The position numbers and the translations under genes are program-made. This document shows, one piece after another, positions 26,415 to 36,858 of a stretch of DNA of 64,000 nucleotides. How positions within the stretch are numbered: the first letter of the stretch is position 1; the number at the start of each line of letters is the position of its first letter. The notes below the pieces were generated by a model. That model did not search any database. It was not told the origin of the DNA and saw only the letters and a list, made by a program, of their open reading frames with translations. Source of the stretch: an uncultured Bacillota bacterium (GTDB taxonomy: Bacteria > Bacillota > Dehalobacteriia > UBA7702). The DNA is taken from positions 25,909-89,908 of the forward strand of contig CAKUYE010000010.1 of assembly GCA_934702375.1 (NCBI GenBank), written 5' to 3'.

Positions 26415-28052
26415 ATGATTAAAATCATGGTTGCGGATGACGAGCCGTTACAGCGACAGTATCTGCGGACGGTTCTGGAAGAATTTCCTCGCAAGTATAA
26501 GATCGTCGCGGAAGCGGATAACGGCGAGGATGCCGTTTCCCTCGGTATTGAGCTTCGCCCGGATATTATCTTTCTCGATATTCGGATGCCCGGATTGAAC
26601 GGCATAGAAGTTGCCCGTCAGTTAAAGGTTGCTTTGCCCGATGCTAAAATCGTCATTGTATCTGCTTACAGCGAATTTAATTATGCCCAACAGTCTGTTG
26701 GCCTTGGCTTGGCAGAATATCTGCTCAAGCCGGTAGAAAGTGTGGAGATTCTGGATCTTGCCCAAAAGCTTTCCGATGAGATCGAGGCAGAACAGGAAAA
26801 GAAAAAAGAACTGGAAAATACAAAAGCCACGTTAAAAGATGCACTGCCTTTTATCCGCATCGGCTTTGTAATGGACCTTATCAACGGAAATCTTACCGAT
26901 GAAGGCGAAATGAAATCCAGAACGGCTTTCTTTGGCATTAAAAATCCTTTGTGTCTGGCTATGAATATTTGGCTGGATAATTTAACTACACAAAACAATT
27001 TCCGTTCGGAGCTGGAAAAACAGATTGTACAGCGTCAGGTCAGCGAAGCCATTGAAACGAGTCTTCAGGAATGGCCGGAACATTTCTTCGTTTCTTTGGG
27101 CAACGGTCAGTATACCGTGCTTTTGGCTGCGGAAGATTCTTTTGATGATGCTGCAATAAAAGATATGGCTACAAAGCTGGGGAACCATATTTGCGAATAT
27201 GTGCGGGATAATACTTCCTCCACCGTTACCGTTGGGATCGGTCGTATGGGGCATAGTCCTGCCGGTATTGCCCGTTCCTATCGGGAGGCATCTGTTGCCG
27301 GGGAATACCGCGTTCTTTACGGTGGCGACCAGCCGATCCATGCCGACGATGTGGAAGCTACCAGCGAATATGCCAATGTGCTTCGCCAGGGTTACGAAAA
27401 AAATCTGGTCATGGCTGTTTGCATGGGGGATTGGGATCGCACCGTTCGTTCCTTCCTCTCTCTCTGGACCGAATATATCAGCGATGATACGCAGCTGGTA
27501 AGAGTGCGGTTAAAGATCTCCGAAATATGTAACGTTGTTGTTCGCGCCGCAGTGGAAAGCAGCATTGCCTACGAATCTATGGAAGAAAGCCTTGGCCTGC
27601 TGGAACAGCAGATCGCTAAGGAAATCAATATGGATATCATGAAGGAAAAGGTCGTGAACTGGCTTAATGAGCTGGTCAGCAAAATCCGTACCTCCCGTGA
27701 ATTCCGTAATGTCAATCTCATTGATAAAGCCGTTCGCTATATGGAAGAAAACTTCCAGCGTGAGATCGGCCTGGAAGATGTTGCGAAACAGGTCTACCTC
27801 AGCACCTGCTATTTCAGCCGTCTCTTTAAACAGGTAAAGGGTTGGAGCTTCACCGAATATCTCACCCATGTCCGCATGGAAGAAGCCAGAAAACTGCTGA
27901 CAACAACATCTTATTCTGTCGCAGAAATCGCTATGCGCGTCGGCTTCCGTGATGCCCGCTACTTCTCTCAGGTATTTAAAAAACATGCAGGTAAAACCCC
28001 GGGGAGCTATCGCCGGGATGAAGCTTCGCGTATTTTGTCTACCAGAGAATAA
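26415..28052 (+). CDS. AraC-type response regulator, partner of the corrinoid kinase
   Basis: A 545-residue response regulator of the YesN class. The N-terminal receiver (about 1-125) has the acidic pocket D8-D9, phospho-acceptor D55 in FLDIRMPG, and conserved Ser/Lys (VSAYS, LLKPVE). A coiled-coil linker (about 128-145) leads to a long middle region (about 150-425) without a name I recognise, but with degenerate cyclase-like features typical of YesN proteins (the segment around GNGQYTVLLA and SYREASVAGEYRVLYG). The C-terminus is a double-HTH AraC domain (about 435-540, GLEDVAKQVYLSTCYFSRLF and SVAEIAMRVGFRDARYFSQVF). A GAGGTAAT ribosome site precedes ATG. It is cotranscribed with the kinase. 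The target genes are not evident; gap follows on the same strand. Confidence 0.92.
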   Translation: MIKIMVADDEPLQRQYLRTVLEEFPRKYKIVAEADNGEDAVSLGIELRPDIIFLDIRMPGLNGIEVARQLKVALPDAKIVIVSAYSEFNYAQQSVGLGLAEYLLKPVESVEILDLAQKLSDEIEAEQEKKKELENTKATLKDALPFIRIGFVMDLINGNLTDEGEMKSRTAFFGIKNPLCLAMNIWLDNLTTQNNFRSELEKQIVQRQVSEAIETSLQEWPEHFFVSLGNGQYTVLLAAEDSFDDAAIKDMATKLGNHICEYVRDNTSSTVTVGIGRMGHSPAGIARSYREASVAGEYRVLYGGDQPIHADDVEATSEYANVLRQGYEKNLVMAVCMGDWDRTVRSFLSLWTEYISDDTQLVRVRLKISEICNVVVRAAVESSIAYESMEESLGLLEQQIAKEINMDIMKEKVVNWLNELVSKIRTSREFRNVNLIDKAVRYMEENFQREIGLEDVAKQVYLSTCYFSRLFKQVKGWSFTEYLTHVRMEEARKLLTTTSYSVAEIAMRVGFRDARYFSQVFKKHAGKTPGSYRRDEASRILSTRE

Positions 28053-28101
28053 TAACGCAAAAAAATCAACAATATTGTTAGAAAAAAAAGTTTTTTTCTG
28101 T

Positions 28102-28107
28102 TATAAT
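28102..28107 (+). promoter_or_regulatory. Probable -10 element for the glycolytic operon
   Basis: A perfect TATAAT lies 120 bp before the gap start, in an AT-rich stretch. No well-spaced -35 is obvious (a TTGTTA lies 21 bp upstream). The leader between it and gap contains a small CCCC/GGGG hairpin at about 28172-28195. No CggR-type gene or operator was recognised. Confidence 0.45.
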
Positions 28108-28226
28108 GTTAATGTAAAACGCAGGTTTTTCCTGTGTAAAATAAAAATGAATAAATAATTAGCAAAAAGGTGGGTCCCCGCAAAAATCAAAGGGGATTCA
28201 TCGCTAAGAATGAGAGGTGCTTTCCT

Positions 28227-29237
28227 GTGGGAACTAAAGTTGCGATTAATGGTTTTGGCAGAATCGGCAGACTGGTCTACCGTGCTATGTTTGATAATGA
28301 CGCTTTGGATGTTGTTGCCGTCAATGATTTGTGCGACGCTGCTGCCAATGCGCATCTGCTGAAATATGATTCGGTACACGGTACCTGGGATAAGGAAGTT
28401 TCCGTTGCCGGTGAAGATACCATGGTCGTTGAAGGCAAAGAAGTAAAAGTCTTTGCAGAAAGAGATCCTAAAAATTTACCCTGGAAAGATTTAGGCGTTG
28501 ATATCGTAATTGAAGCCAGCGGTGTTTTCCGTGATGCCAACAAAGCAAAGGCTCACATCGACGCCGGTGCCAAAAAGGTTATCATTACCGCACCCGGTAA
28601 AAATGAAGACGGCACCTTTGTTATGGGCGTAAATGAACAGGATTACGATCCTGCGAAGCACCATATCATTTCCAATGCATCCTGTACCACCAACTGCCTG
28701 GCTCCCTTTGCCAAAGTCGTTGATGCCGAATTTGGTATCGTGAAAGGTCTCATGACCACGATCCATGCCTTCACCAATGACCAGCGTATTCTTGACCAGG
28801 CCCATAAAGATATGAGAAGAGCAAGAACCGCTTCTTCTTCCATTATTCCCACGACCACCGGCGCTGCCAAAGCCGTTGCTCTTGTGCTGCCTCAGTTAAA
28901 GGGCAAGCTCAATGGCTTTGCTATGCGTGTTCCTACCCCCAACGTTTCCGTTGTGGATCTTACGGTAGAACTGGAAAAACCTGCCACCGCAGAAGCAATC
29001 AATGCTGCCATCAAAAAGGCAGCCGAAGGTGAAATGAAAGGGATTCTCGGTTATTCGGAACTTCCTTTGGTTTCCATCGACTATAATCATTGTTCGATCT
29101 CTTCTGTTGTTGATGGACTTTCTACCATGGTTATTGGCGATAATATGGCAAAAATCGTTGCCTGGTATGACAATGAGTGGGGTTATTCCTGCCGTGTTGT
29201 AGATCTTGCTGCCCATGTAGCATCGAAGGGTGTTTGA
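28227..29237 (+). CDS. gap: Glyceraldehyde-3-phosphate dehydrogenase, type I
   Basis: A 336-residue NAD-type GAPDH that oxidises glyceraldehyde-3-phosphate to 1,3-bisphosphoglycerate. The N-terminal Rossmann motif [11 protein letters not shown] is followed by the active-site segment [12 protein letters not shown], and [12 protein letters not shown] near the C-terminus. The start is taken as GTG 28227, which gives the normal family N-terminus [11 protein letters not shown] and has an AGAGGTG ribosome site. A longer in-frame start at 28170 would add an implausible 19-residue leader. It is the first gene of the gap-pgk-tpiA-gpmI-eno run, separated from pgk by a 14-bp perfect hairpin. Confidence 0.97.
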   Translation: MGTKVAINGFGRIGRLVYRAMFDNDALDVVAVNDLCDAAANAHLLKYDSVHGTWDKEVSVAGEDTMVVEGKEVKVFAERDPKNLPWKDLGVDIVIEASGVFRDANKAKAHIDAGAKKVIITAPGKNEDGTFVMGVNEQDYDPAKHHIISNASCTTNCLAPFAKVVDAEFGIVKGLMTTIHAFTNDQRILDQAHKDMRRARTASSSIIPTTTGAAKAVALVLPQLKGKLNGFAMRVPTPNVSVVDLTVELEKPATAEAINAAIKKAAEGEMKGILGYSELPLVSIDYNHCSISSVVDGLSTMVIGDNMAKIVAWYDNEWGYSCRVVDLAAHVASKGV

Positions 29238-29264
29238 TCTGCATCGATATGAATATTCGATTTT

Positions 29265-29297
29265 CTTTACAGTGAGGGATTTCCCCTCACTGTAAAG
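29265..29297 (+). other. Intercistronic hairpin between gap and pgk
   Basis: A 14-bp perfect inverted repeat (29265-29278 with 29284-29297, five-base loop) in the 141-bp gap-pgk spacer, without a following T run. It is better read as an mRNA stabiliser or processing hairpin that lets gap be expressed above the downstream genes, or as a leaky attenuator, than as a full terminator. Confidence 0.7.
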
Positions 29298-29378
29298 TGC
29301 TGTTATAGACTTTTTAAAAAGCAAGTGCAAATGAATGAATAGGGAAAATACGGAAAACCGTTAAAGAGGTTTAGTGTG

Positions 29379-30554
29379 ATGAAAAAATTAAGTATTCGTG
29401 ATTGTGATTTAAACGGGAAAAAGGTACTTCTCCGTGCGGACTATAACGTTCCTATGGACAAAGACGGAAATATTACCGAGCTGATGCGCATCGAAGAAAG
29501 CCTGCCTACTTTAAACTATATTCTAGAGCATGGTGCATCTCTTGTGATCCTGACTCATTTGGGGCGCCCCAAAGGGAAAAGGGTTCCGGAAATGTCCGTC
29601 CGTCCGGTGGCAGCTGCCTTGGAAAAACTATTGGGCCGTGAAGTGAAATTTGCCGATGATGTTCTCTCGGAAGAAACCGTTGCCTTGTGCCGCGGGTTGC
29701 AGCCTGGCGAAATCGTTCTTTGCGAAAACATTCGTTACTACGCCGAAGAAGAAGGCAATGACGATGATTTCGCCAAAAAAGTCGCTCGCCTCGGTGATGT
29801 TTATGTCAACGAATGCTTCAGTGTCGATCATCGTGCTCATGCAACGACCGTTGGCATCCCTAAATATCTGCCGACCTATGCCGGTTTGCTTTTGGAAAAA
29901 GAAATTTCCGCACTCAGCAAAGTCTTGGAAGATCCGGAACGTCCTCTCGTTGCCATCATCGGCGGTGCAAAAGTTTCGGATAAAATCAAGATCCTTGCAA
30001 AACTTCTGCCTATCGTCGATCGTTTGATCATCGGTGGCGGCATGGCAAATACTTTCCTCGCCGCAAAAGGCTACGATATGCAAAAATCCCTGGTGGAGGA
30101 AGATAAAATTGATCTTGCCAAAGATATTCTCAACGGAGAATATGCGGAAGAGCTGATCTTGCCGGTGGATTGCCGCGCCGCTTCGGAATTCAGCAACGAT
30201 GCCGATATCAAGCTTGTTGCGGCAGATGCGATTCCCGAAGGCTATCAGTCTCTGGATATCGGCGATGCTTCCATTGATGCTTTTGTAAAAGCCCTGGATG
30301 GTGCGAAAACGATTCTTTGGAACGGCCCCATGGGTGTTTTTGAAATGAGTAATTTTGCCATTGGCACAAAAGCCATTGCCCAGGCAGTGGCCGCAACCGA
30401 TGCTTATAGCGTTATCGGCGGCGGTGATTCTTCCGCAGCGGTGAAAGCCGTGGGCATGGAAAAAGGCATTAGCCACATTTCTACCGGCGGCGGTGCTTCT
30501 CTGAAATTCCTGGAAGGAAAAGAACTCCCCGGTATTGCGGCTTGTAAAGAGTGA
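29379..30554 (+). CDS. pgk: Phosphoglycerate kinase
   Basis: A 391-residue phosphoglycerate kinase, the ATP-generating step converting 1,3-bisphosphoglycerate to 3-phosphoglycerate. Hallmarks: KKVLLRADYNVPMD at the N-terminus, the substrate-binding LTHLGRPKG, the interdomain region with AIIGGAKVSDKIKIL, and the nucleotide site LWNGPMGVFE and IGGGDSSAAV (in place of the common GGGDTAAA), ending STGGGASLKFLEGKELPG. The ATG at 29379 is preceded by an AAAGAGGT site; an adjacent GTG at 29376 would add one residue. It is cotranscribed with tpiA, whose start lies 10 bp beyond its stop. Confidence 0.97.
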   Translation: MKKLSIRDCDLNGKKVLLRADYNVPMDKDGNITELMRIEESLPTLNYILEHGASLVILTHLGRPKGKRVPEMSVRPVAAALEKLLGREVKFADDVLSEETVALCRGLQPGEIVLCENIRYYAEEEGNDDDFAKKVARLGDVYVNECFSVDHRAHATTVGIPKYLPTYAGLLLEKEISALSKVLEDPERPLVAIIGGAKVSDKIKILAKLLPIVDRLIIGGGMANTFLAAKGYDMQKSLVEEDKIDLAKDILNGEYAEELILPVDCRAASEFSNDADIKLVAADAIPEGYQSLDIGDASIDAFVKALDGAKTILWNGPMGVFEMSNFAIGTKAIAQAVAATDAYSVIGGGDSSAAVKAVGMEKGISHISTGGGASLKFLEGKELPGIAACKE

Positions 30555-30564
30555 GGTCTTAACT

Positions 30565-31299
30565 ATGAAAATTATTGCCGGAAATTGGAAGATGAACGGT
30601 ACCCCTGCTGAAAATAAACAGCGGCTGGAAGATATCAAAGCCACTGCGGATACTTCGGTAAATCGTGTGATCGTATTTCCGCCTTTTCTGTCTGTCGGAG
30701 ATGCCGTGGAGGCTTTGGCAGAAACGGATATTGCCGTAGGCGCCCAGAATTGTTATCCCAAGGTCAGCGGTGCCTATACCGGTGAAGTTTCTGCGGCGAT
30801 GGTAAAAGCCGCAGGCTGCGGCTATTGTCTGGTAGGACATTCCGAACGCCGGATGTACTTTAACGAAAGCGGCGCCTTTTTAAAAGATAAGATCGAAGCT
30901 CTTATGGCAGAAGGTGTGATTCCCGTTTATTGTATTGGGGAATCCTTGGAACAACGGGAAAACGGCAGCTACGAAGCGGTACTTCATGCTCAGGTAAAGG
31001 AAGTTCTCACCGGGCTTTCTTTAACAAAAGATAACTTTGTCCTGGCTTATGAGCCTGTTTGGGCCATCGGCACCGGGAAAACAGCCACGGCCGACGATGC
31101 CGACAGCACCATGGCATTGATCCGCAAAGCTTTGGCCGAGTGCGGTCTGCCCTCGGATCTGTATTTGCTCTACGGCGGCTCTGCAAAACCGGCCAATGCC
31201 GAAGAGCTGTTGGCACGGGAAAATATTGACGGTCTTTTGATCGGCGGGGCATCTTTGATCCCGGCAGATTTTGCGGCCATGTCAAAAATGGGTTATTAA
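30565..31299 (+). CDS. tpiA: Triosephosphate isomerase
   Basis: A 244-residue TIM-barrel enzyme interconverting dihydroxyacetone phosphate and glyceraldehyde-3-phosphate. Catalytic residues are visible: N and K in AGNWKMNG (about 7-12), His in VGHSERR, and Glu in the AYEPVWAIGTGKTA loop. The phosphate-binding YGGSAKPANAEELL and DGLLIGGASL close the barrel. It is a few residues shorter than most bacterial homologues (about 250), without loss of a recognisable motif. Start ATG 30565 has a GAGGT site overlapping the end of pgk. Part of the glycolytic operon, 11 bp before gpmI. Confidence 0.97.
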   Translation: MKIIAGNWKMNGTPAENKQRLEDIKATADTSVNRVIVFPPFLSVGDAVEALAETDIAVGAQNCYPKVSGAYTGEVSAAMVKAAGCGYCLVGHSERRMYFNESGAFLKDKIEALMAEGVIPVYCIGESLEQRENGSYEAVLHAQVKEVLTGLSLTKDNFVLAYEPVWAIGTGKTATADDADSTMALIRKALAECGLPSDLYLLYGGSAKPANAEELLARENIDGLLIGGASLIPADFAAMSKMGY

Positions 31300-31310
31300 G
31301 AGGTAAGATC

Positions 31311-32831
31311 ATGGCAAGGAAACCTACAATGCTGCTGATCCTCGATGGCTTTGGTCACAGCGAGGAAAAAAAAGGCAACGGTGTTGCCGCTGCAAAGAAA
31401 CCGAATTTTGATCGGCTGTGGCAAACATACTGCCACGGTTACCTTGATGCTTCCGGTCTCGCCGTGGGCTTGCCTGCAGGGCAGATCGGAAATTCCGAAG
31501 TCGGACATATGAATATGGGCGCCGGTCGTGTTGTTTATCAGGATCTCACCCAGATTACAAAGTATATAGAAGATGGCGTTTTCTATGAGAATGCTGTGCT
31601 TAACGAAGCGATGGAACATGCCGCTGCGGCAGGAAAAACCGTGCATTTGATGGGGTTGCTCTCCAACGGTGGTGTCCACAGCCATATTGACCATGTTATC
31701 GCTTTGCTGGAACTGGCACGGCGTAAAGGCATCAGAAATGTAGCTCTCCATGCTTTTTTGGATGGCCGGGATGTTTTGCCCACCTCCGCTATGGAGTTTC
31801 TTGATGAGATTCAGCAAGCCATGACGGAAAAAGGCGTCGGTCGTATTGCTACGGTTATGGGCCGCTATTATGCCATGGATCGGGACAAACGCTGGGAGCG
31901 TTTGCAACTGGCTTACGATGCCCTTACCCTTGGGGAAGGTACCGCCTTTGATGATTATGCCCAAGGTATGAAAGCTTCCTATGAAGCCGGAGTTACCGAT
32001 GAATTTGTAAAGCCCATTATCGTTGGGGCAGGGGCAAAGGTTGCCGATGGCGATACGGTGATTTTCTATAATTTCCGCACGGACCGCGCCCGGGAAATGC
32101 TTTGGGCTTTCAAAGATCCTAATTTTGAGGGCTTTGAACGTAAAGTGGTTCCGGATACCCACTATGTTTGCTTCACCCAGTGCGATGCCTCTTACGATGT
32201 TCCCGTGGCATTCCCCAAGGAAGCCATTGTGAATAATCTTGGGACCTACCTTTCCGCCCAAGGAAAGAAACAGCTCCGTATTGCGGAAACGGAAAAATAT
32301 GCCCACGTTACTTTCTTCTTTAACAGTCAGGTGGAAGAACCTTACGAAGGGGAGGAACGGATTCTGATTCCGTCTCCGAAGGTTGCATCTTACGATGAAA
32401 CCCCGGCAATGAGCGCCGGCGGTGTTACCGAAGCTGTTTTGAAGGAGATTGAAGCGGAAAAACACGATGTCATTATCTTGAATTTCGCAAATCCGGACAT
32501 GGTTGGTCACACCGGCAACGAAGCTGCGGTAGTGGAAGCCATTGAATATGTAGACGGTTGTGTCGGCAAAATTGTCGATGCCGTATTGGCCAAGGGCGGC
32601 GAAGTTTTTCTTACCGCAGACCATGGCAATGCCGAAAAAATGTGCGATGAACACGGCGGTCCCTATACGGCACATACGAATAACCCGGTGCCCTTTATTA
32701 TGATCGGTGATCGTACCTATGAAAACGCGGCGGGACACGCACTTTGCGATATCGCACCGACGTTGCTGATGTTGATGGGGTTGGAACAACCCCGGGAAAT
32801 GACCGGTGTTCCCATTGTGACCATAAAATAA
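31311..32831 (+). CDS. gpmI: 2,3-bisphosphoglycerate-independent phosphoglycerate mutase
   Basis: A 506-residue Mn-dependent phosphoglycerate mutase of the alkaline phosphatase superfamily, converting 3- to 2-phosphoglycerate. The catalytic serine lies in GNSEVGHMNMGAGRVVYQDL. Other family segments are LLSNGGVHSHIDHV, FLDGRDVLPTSAMEFL, GRYYAMDRDKRWERL and the metal-binding C-terminal parts NFANPDMVGHTGN and LTADHGNAEKM with HTNNPVPF. Length is normal. It uses an AAGAGGT ribosome site overlapping the tpiA end, and precedes eno by 51 bp. Confidence 0.98.
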   Translation: MARKPTMLLILDGFGHSEEKKGNGVAAAKKPNFDRLWQTYCHGYLDASGLAVGLPAGQIGNSEVGHMNMGAGRVVYQDLTQITKYIEDGVFYENAVLNEAMEHAAAAGKTVHLMGLLSNGGVHSHIDHVIALLELARRKGIRNVALHAFLDGRDVLPTSAMEFLDEIQQAMTEKGVGRIATVMGRYYAMDRDKRWERLQLAYDALTLGEGTAFDDYAQGMKASYEAGVTDEFVKPIIVGAGAKVADGDTVIFYNFRTDRAREMLWAFKDPNFEGFERKVVPDTHYVCFTQCDASYDVPVAFPKEAIVNNLGTYLSAQGKKQLRIAETEKYAHVTFFFNSQVEEPYEGEERILIPSPKVASYDETPAMSAGGVTEAVLKEIEAEKHDVIILNFANPDMVGHTGNEAAVVEAIEYVDGCVGKIVDAVLAKGGEVFLTADHGNAEKMCDEHGGPYTAHTNNPVPFIMIGDRTYENAAGHALCDIAPTLLMLMGLEQPREMTGVPIVTIK

Positions 32832-32837
32832 ATTTGA

Positions 32838-34166
<1,329 letters not shown>

Positions 34167-34194
34167 GACGTCTGCTTAATTTTTGGAAATATGT

Positions 34195-34233
34195 CGCCAC
34201 TGCCTGTTTTTGAAAAATGGGCAGCGGCGTTTT
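34195..34233 (+). terminator. Terminator after eno
   Basis: Hairpin CGCCaCTGCC with GGCAGcGGCG (one mismatch) and a T4 run, closing the glycolytic transcript before the secG promoter. Confidence 0.75.
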
Positions 34234-34350
34234 CCGCGCCGGGGAAAATGCATTTTCCGTTTTAGAAAAGAATAATCGGAATCGTTTCCTCGCGGATACA
34301 GAATATTTCACAATTTTGTGGATTTTCTTGCAAAAATATTCGTTATTTGG

Positions 34351-34379
34351 TTGTATTTAATGTGTAAGTGTGATAGAAT
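34351..34379 (+). promoter_or_regulatory. Promoter of secG
   Basis: TTGTAT (34351-34356), 17-bp spacer, TAGAAT (34374-34379), 30 bp before the secG start. Confidence 0.75.
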
Positions 34380-34408
34380 ACCACTGTTACATATAAGGGA
34401 GGTATCTT

Positions 34409-34633
34409 ATGCATATCGTATTAATGATTTTAGATGTATTGGTGTGCTTGGGACTCATTGCTGTTATCTTAATGCAGTCCAGTAAAAGCGCAGGCGTTTC
34501 CGGTGTCATCGGCGGCGCTTCGGAACAGTTTTTCGGCAAAAAGAAAGGTTTGGATGAGTTTTTGGCAAAAGTTTCTACCGTTCTGGCCGTTGTCTTTTTT
34601 GTTCTGACCCTGATTATTGCTATTGTTATCTGA
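34409..34633 (+). CDS. secG: Preprotein translocase subunit SecG
   Basis: A 74-residue membrane protein that assists SecYEG-SecA translocation. It shows the typical two-helix layout: a first hydrophobic helix (about 1-23), a cytoplasmic loop with VILMQSSKSAGVSGVIGGASEQFFGKKKGLDEFL that matches the SecG signature, and a second helix (about 54-73). Small size is normal for Gram-positive SecG. It has its own promoter and a GGGAGGT ribosome site and lies between eno and hppA, the usual place for secG in many Bacillota. Confidence 0.95.
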   Translation: MHIVLMILDVLVCLGLIAVILMQSSKSAGVSGVIGGASEQFFGKKKGLDEFLAKVSTVLAVVFFVLTLIIAIVI

Positions 34634-34681
34634 TATCGTTTTATTTATATATTTATTATATCTTTTCAGGAGGGTTGAACA

Positions 34682-36754
34682 ATGTCTTTAACCGTAAACT
34701 CCGTAACCTGGATCGCATTGCTCTCCGGTGTGTTAGCCCTGCTCTTTGCGGCTTATCATGCTCACAGAGTCAATAGTGAAGAACCCGGTACGGAAAGAAT
34801 GAAGGAAATCAGCGGCGCTATTCATGAAGGCGCTATGGCTTTCCTTGCAAGTGAGTACAAAATCATTGCCATCGTAGTTGTTCTCTTAATCGGGATTATC
34901 GTAGCCTGTGGCTTCGGTACCGGCAATGGTGCAGAAACCTTGAACCCCTTGACCGCAATTCCCTATGTGATCGGTGCGTTCTGCTCTGTTTTGGCTGGTA
35001 ACATTGGTATGCGTATTGCTACCAAAGCGAACGTCAGAACTGCCAACGCCGCTCAGCGCGGCAGCAACGCTGCTCTCGGTATCGCTTTTTCCGGCGGTGC
35101 TGTTATGGGTCTCTGTGTTGTAGGTCTTGGTCTCGTTGGTCTTGGCATCACTTTCTTCATTTTCTACATCTTATTCCCCGATATGCCCGAAGTCACCCGT
35201 GCTTCCGTTATCAATGGTTTTGCTCTCGGTGCTTCTTCTATTGCTCTCTTCGGTCGTGTTGGCGGCGGTATCTATACCAAAGCTGCTGACGTCGGTGCTG
35301 ACCTTGTCGGTAAGGTTGAAGCCGGTATCCCCGAAGACGATCCCCGTAACCCTGCTACCATCGCCGATAACGTCGGTGACAACGTTGGTGACGTTGCCGG
35401 TATGGGTTCCGACCTTTACGAATCCTATTGCGGCGCTATCATCGCAGCTATCGCTCTTGGTGCTACTCTCTTTGCGGATTCCGCAATGGGCGTGATCGTA
35501 CCTGTTCTGATTTCCTGCGTTGGTGTTGTTGCATCCATCATCGGTACTTTCTTTGTTCGCACCAGCGAAGGCGCAAATGCCCAGAAAGCTTTGAATCTCG
35601 GCAGCGGTATTGCCATGGTTCTTGCTTTGATCGGCGCATTCTTCATCTGCCTGCTTCTTCCCGAACCTACCGAAGGTACCTTCCCTATCGCTTACAAATA
35701 CGGCGCATTTATCGCCGTTGCCTGCGGTTTGATCGCCGGCTTCATCATTGGGAAATTGACGGAATACTATACTTCCTTCGATTACAAACCCGTTAAGAAA
35801 ATTGCAGAATCCTGCGAAACCGGTACTGCTACAAACATCATTTCCGGTATCGCTACCGGGATGCTTTCTACCGCACTCCCCATTATCGTTATCGTTATCG
35901 CCATTTTGGTTGCATATTCTTTTGCCAGCCTTTATGGTATTGCTCTCTCCGCCGTTGGTATGCTTGCAACCACCGGTATCATCGTAGCTGTTGACGCTTA
36001 CGGCCCCATCGCCGACAATGCCGGCGGTATTGCCGAAATGAGCGAAATGGATCCCCATATCCGTGAAATCACCGATGCTCTTGACGCTGTTGGTAACACC
36101 ACCGCCGCAATCGGTAAAGGTTTTGCTATCGGTTCTGCAGCATTGACTGCTCTTTCCCTTTTCTCTGCTTACACCCAGGCAGTTGATCTTCCCATCATCA
36201 ACATCCTTGATCCGAAAGTTGTCGCTGGTCTCTTCATCGGCGGTATGCTTCCCTTCCTTTTCTCTGCCCTTACCATGCAGGCCGTTGGTCGTGCAGCAAG
36301 TAAGATGATCGAAGAAGTTCGTCGTCAGTTCAGAGAAATCCCCGGTATCCTCGAAGGCAAAGCTCGCCCCGATTATACCAAATGCGTCAGCATTTCCACC
36401 AACGCTGCATTGAAAGAAATGATCATCCCCGGTATCCTCGCCATTGAGGTTCCTCTGGTGATCGGTCTCATTCCTTTCCTTGGCAAAGAAGCTCTCGGTG
36501 GTCTCCTCGCAGGCTCTCTTGTTACCGGTTTCCTTCTGGCTGTTATGATGGCCAATGCCGGTGGTGCTTGGGATAATGCTAAGAAGTACATTGAACAGGG
36601 TCATATGGGCGGCAAAGGCTCCGATGCTCATGCTGCTGCTGTTAACGGCGACACCGTTGGCGACCCCTTCAAAGATACTTCCGGTCCTTCCTTGAATATT
36701 CTCATGAAGCTGATGACCATCGTTGCTTTGGTTTTCGCTCCCATGTTTCTGTAA
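34682..36754 (+). CDS. hppA: Membrane-bound ion-pumping pyrophosphatase, K+-dependent type
   Basis: A 690-residue polytopic pyrophosphatase that couples PPi hydrolysis to H+ or Na+ export, with about 16 hydrophobic segments. Catalytic loops are intact: [42 protein letters not shown] binds Mg-PPi, and the late [18 protein letters not shown] and KKYIEQG...[28 protein letters not shown] loops complete the site. The diagnostic position in [10 protein letters not shown] is alanine, as in the K+-dependent subfamily (lysine in the K+-independent one). H+ versus Na+ specificity was not decided. AGGAGGG ribosome site; terminator follows. Its neighbourhood with glycolysis suggests energy recovery from PPi in an anaerobe. 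Confidence 0.96.
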   Translation: MSLTVNSVTWIALLSGVLALLFAAYHAHRVNSEEPGTERMKEISGAIHEGAMAFLASEYKIIAIVVVLLIGIIVACGFGTGNGAETLNPLTAIPYVIGAFCSVLAGNIGMRIATKANVRTANAAQRGSNAALGIAFSGGAVMGLCVVGLGLVGLGITFFIFYILFPDMPEVTRASVINGFALGASSIALFGRVGGGIYTKAADVGADLVGKVEAGIPEDDPRNPATIADNVGDNVGDVAGMGSDLYESYCGAIIAAIALGATLFADSAMGVIVPVLISCVGVVASIIGTFFVRTSEGANAQKALNLGSGIAMVLALIGAFFICLLLPEPTEGTFPIAYKYGAFIAVACGLIAGFIIGKLTEYYTSFDYKPVKKIAESCETGTATNIISGIATGMLSTALPIIVIVIAILVAYSFASLYGIALSAVGMLATTGIIVAVDAYGPIADNAGGIAEMSEMDPHIREITDALDAVGNTTAAIGKGFAIGSAALTALSLFSAYTQAVDLPIINILDPKVVAGLFIGGMLPFLFSALTMQAVGRAASKMIEEVRRQFREIPGILEGKARPDYTKCVSISTNAALKEMIIPGILAIEVPLVIGLIPFLGKEALGGLLAGSLVTGFLLAVMMANAGGAWDNAKKYIEQGHMGGKGSDAHAAAVNGDTVGDPFKDTSGPSLNILMKLMTIVALVFAPMFL

Positions 36755-36776
36755 TCGACTGTTATTACATGACATT

Positions 36777-36806
36777 AAGCTCCGTCCTTTGGGCGGAGCT
36801 TTTTTG
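36777..36806 (+). terminator. Terminator after hppA
   Basis: An AAGCTCCGTCC / GGGCGGAGCTT hairpin followed by a T6 run, 23 bp after the hppA stop. Confidence 0.88.
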
Positions 36807-36846
36807 TGCCTATAAATCGGCTATTTCCTATTTTACGGATTTATGG

Positions 36847-36852
36847 TATGAT
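36847..36852 (+). promoter_or_regulatory. -10 element of trmK (possible leaderless start)
   Basis: TATGAT ends six bases before ATG 36859, so the predicted transcription start coincides with the start codon. There is no Shine-Dalgarno sequence upstream of that ATG. The -35 (TTTCCT at 36824-36829) is weak. Confidence 0.5.
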
Positions 36853-36858
36853 ATTAGC

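Noticed and set aside
28081..28100. A-run/T-run hairpin (AAAAAAAA and TTTTTTT) before the gap -10, possible terminator
   Set aside because: A pure A/T stem without a GC core is too weak to count as a terminator.
31296..32789. 497-codon antisense frame opposite gpmI
   Set aside because: Shadow of gpmI codons; rich in His/Phe/Ile/Arg, with no motif and no ribosome site.
35171..36775. 534-codon antisense reading frame opposite hppA
   Set aside because: It lies wholly over the clearly real hppA, has low-complexity composition rich in Asp/Asn/Gly/Ser, and matches no family.
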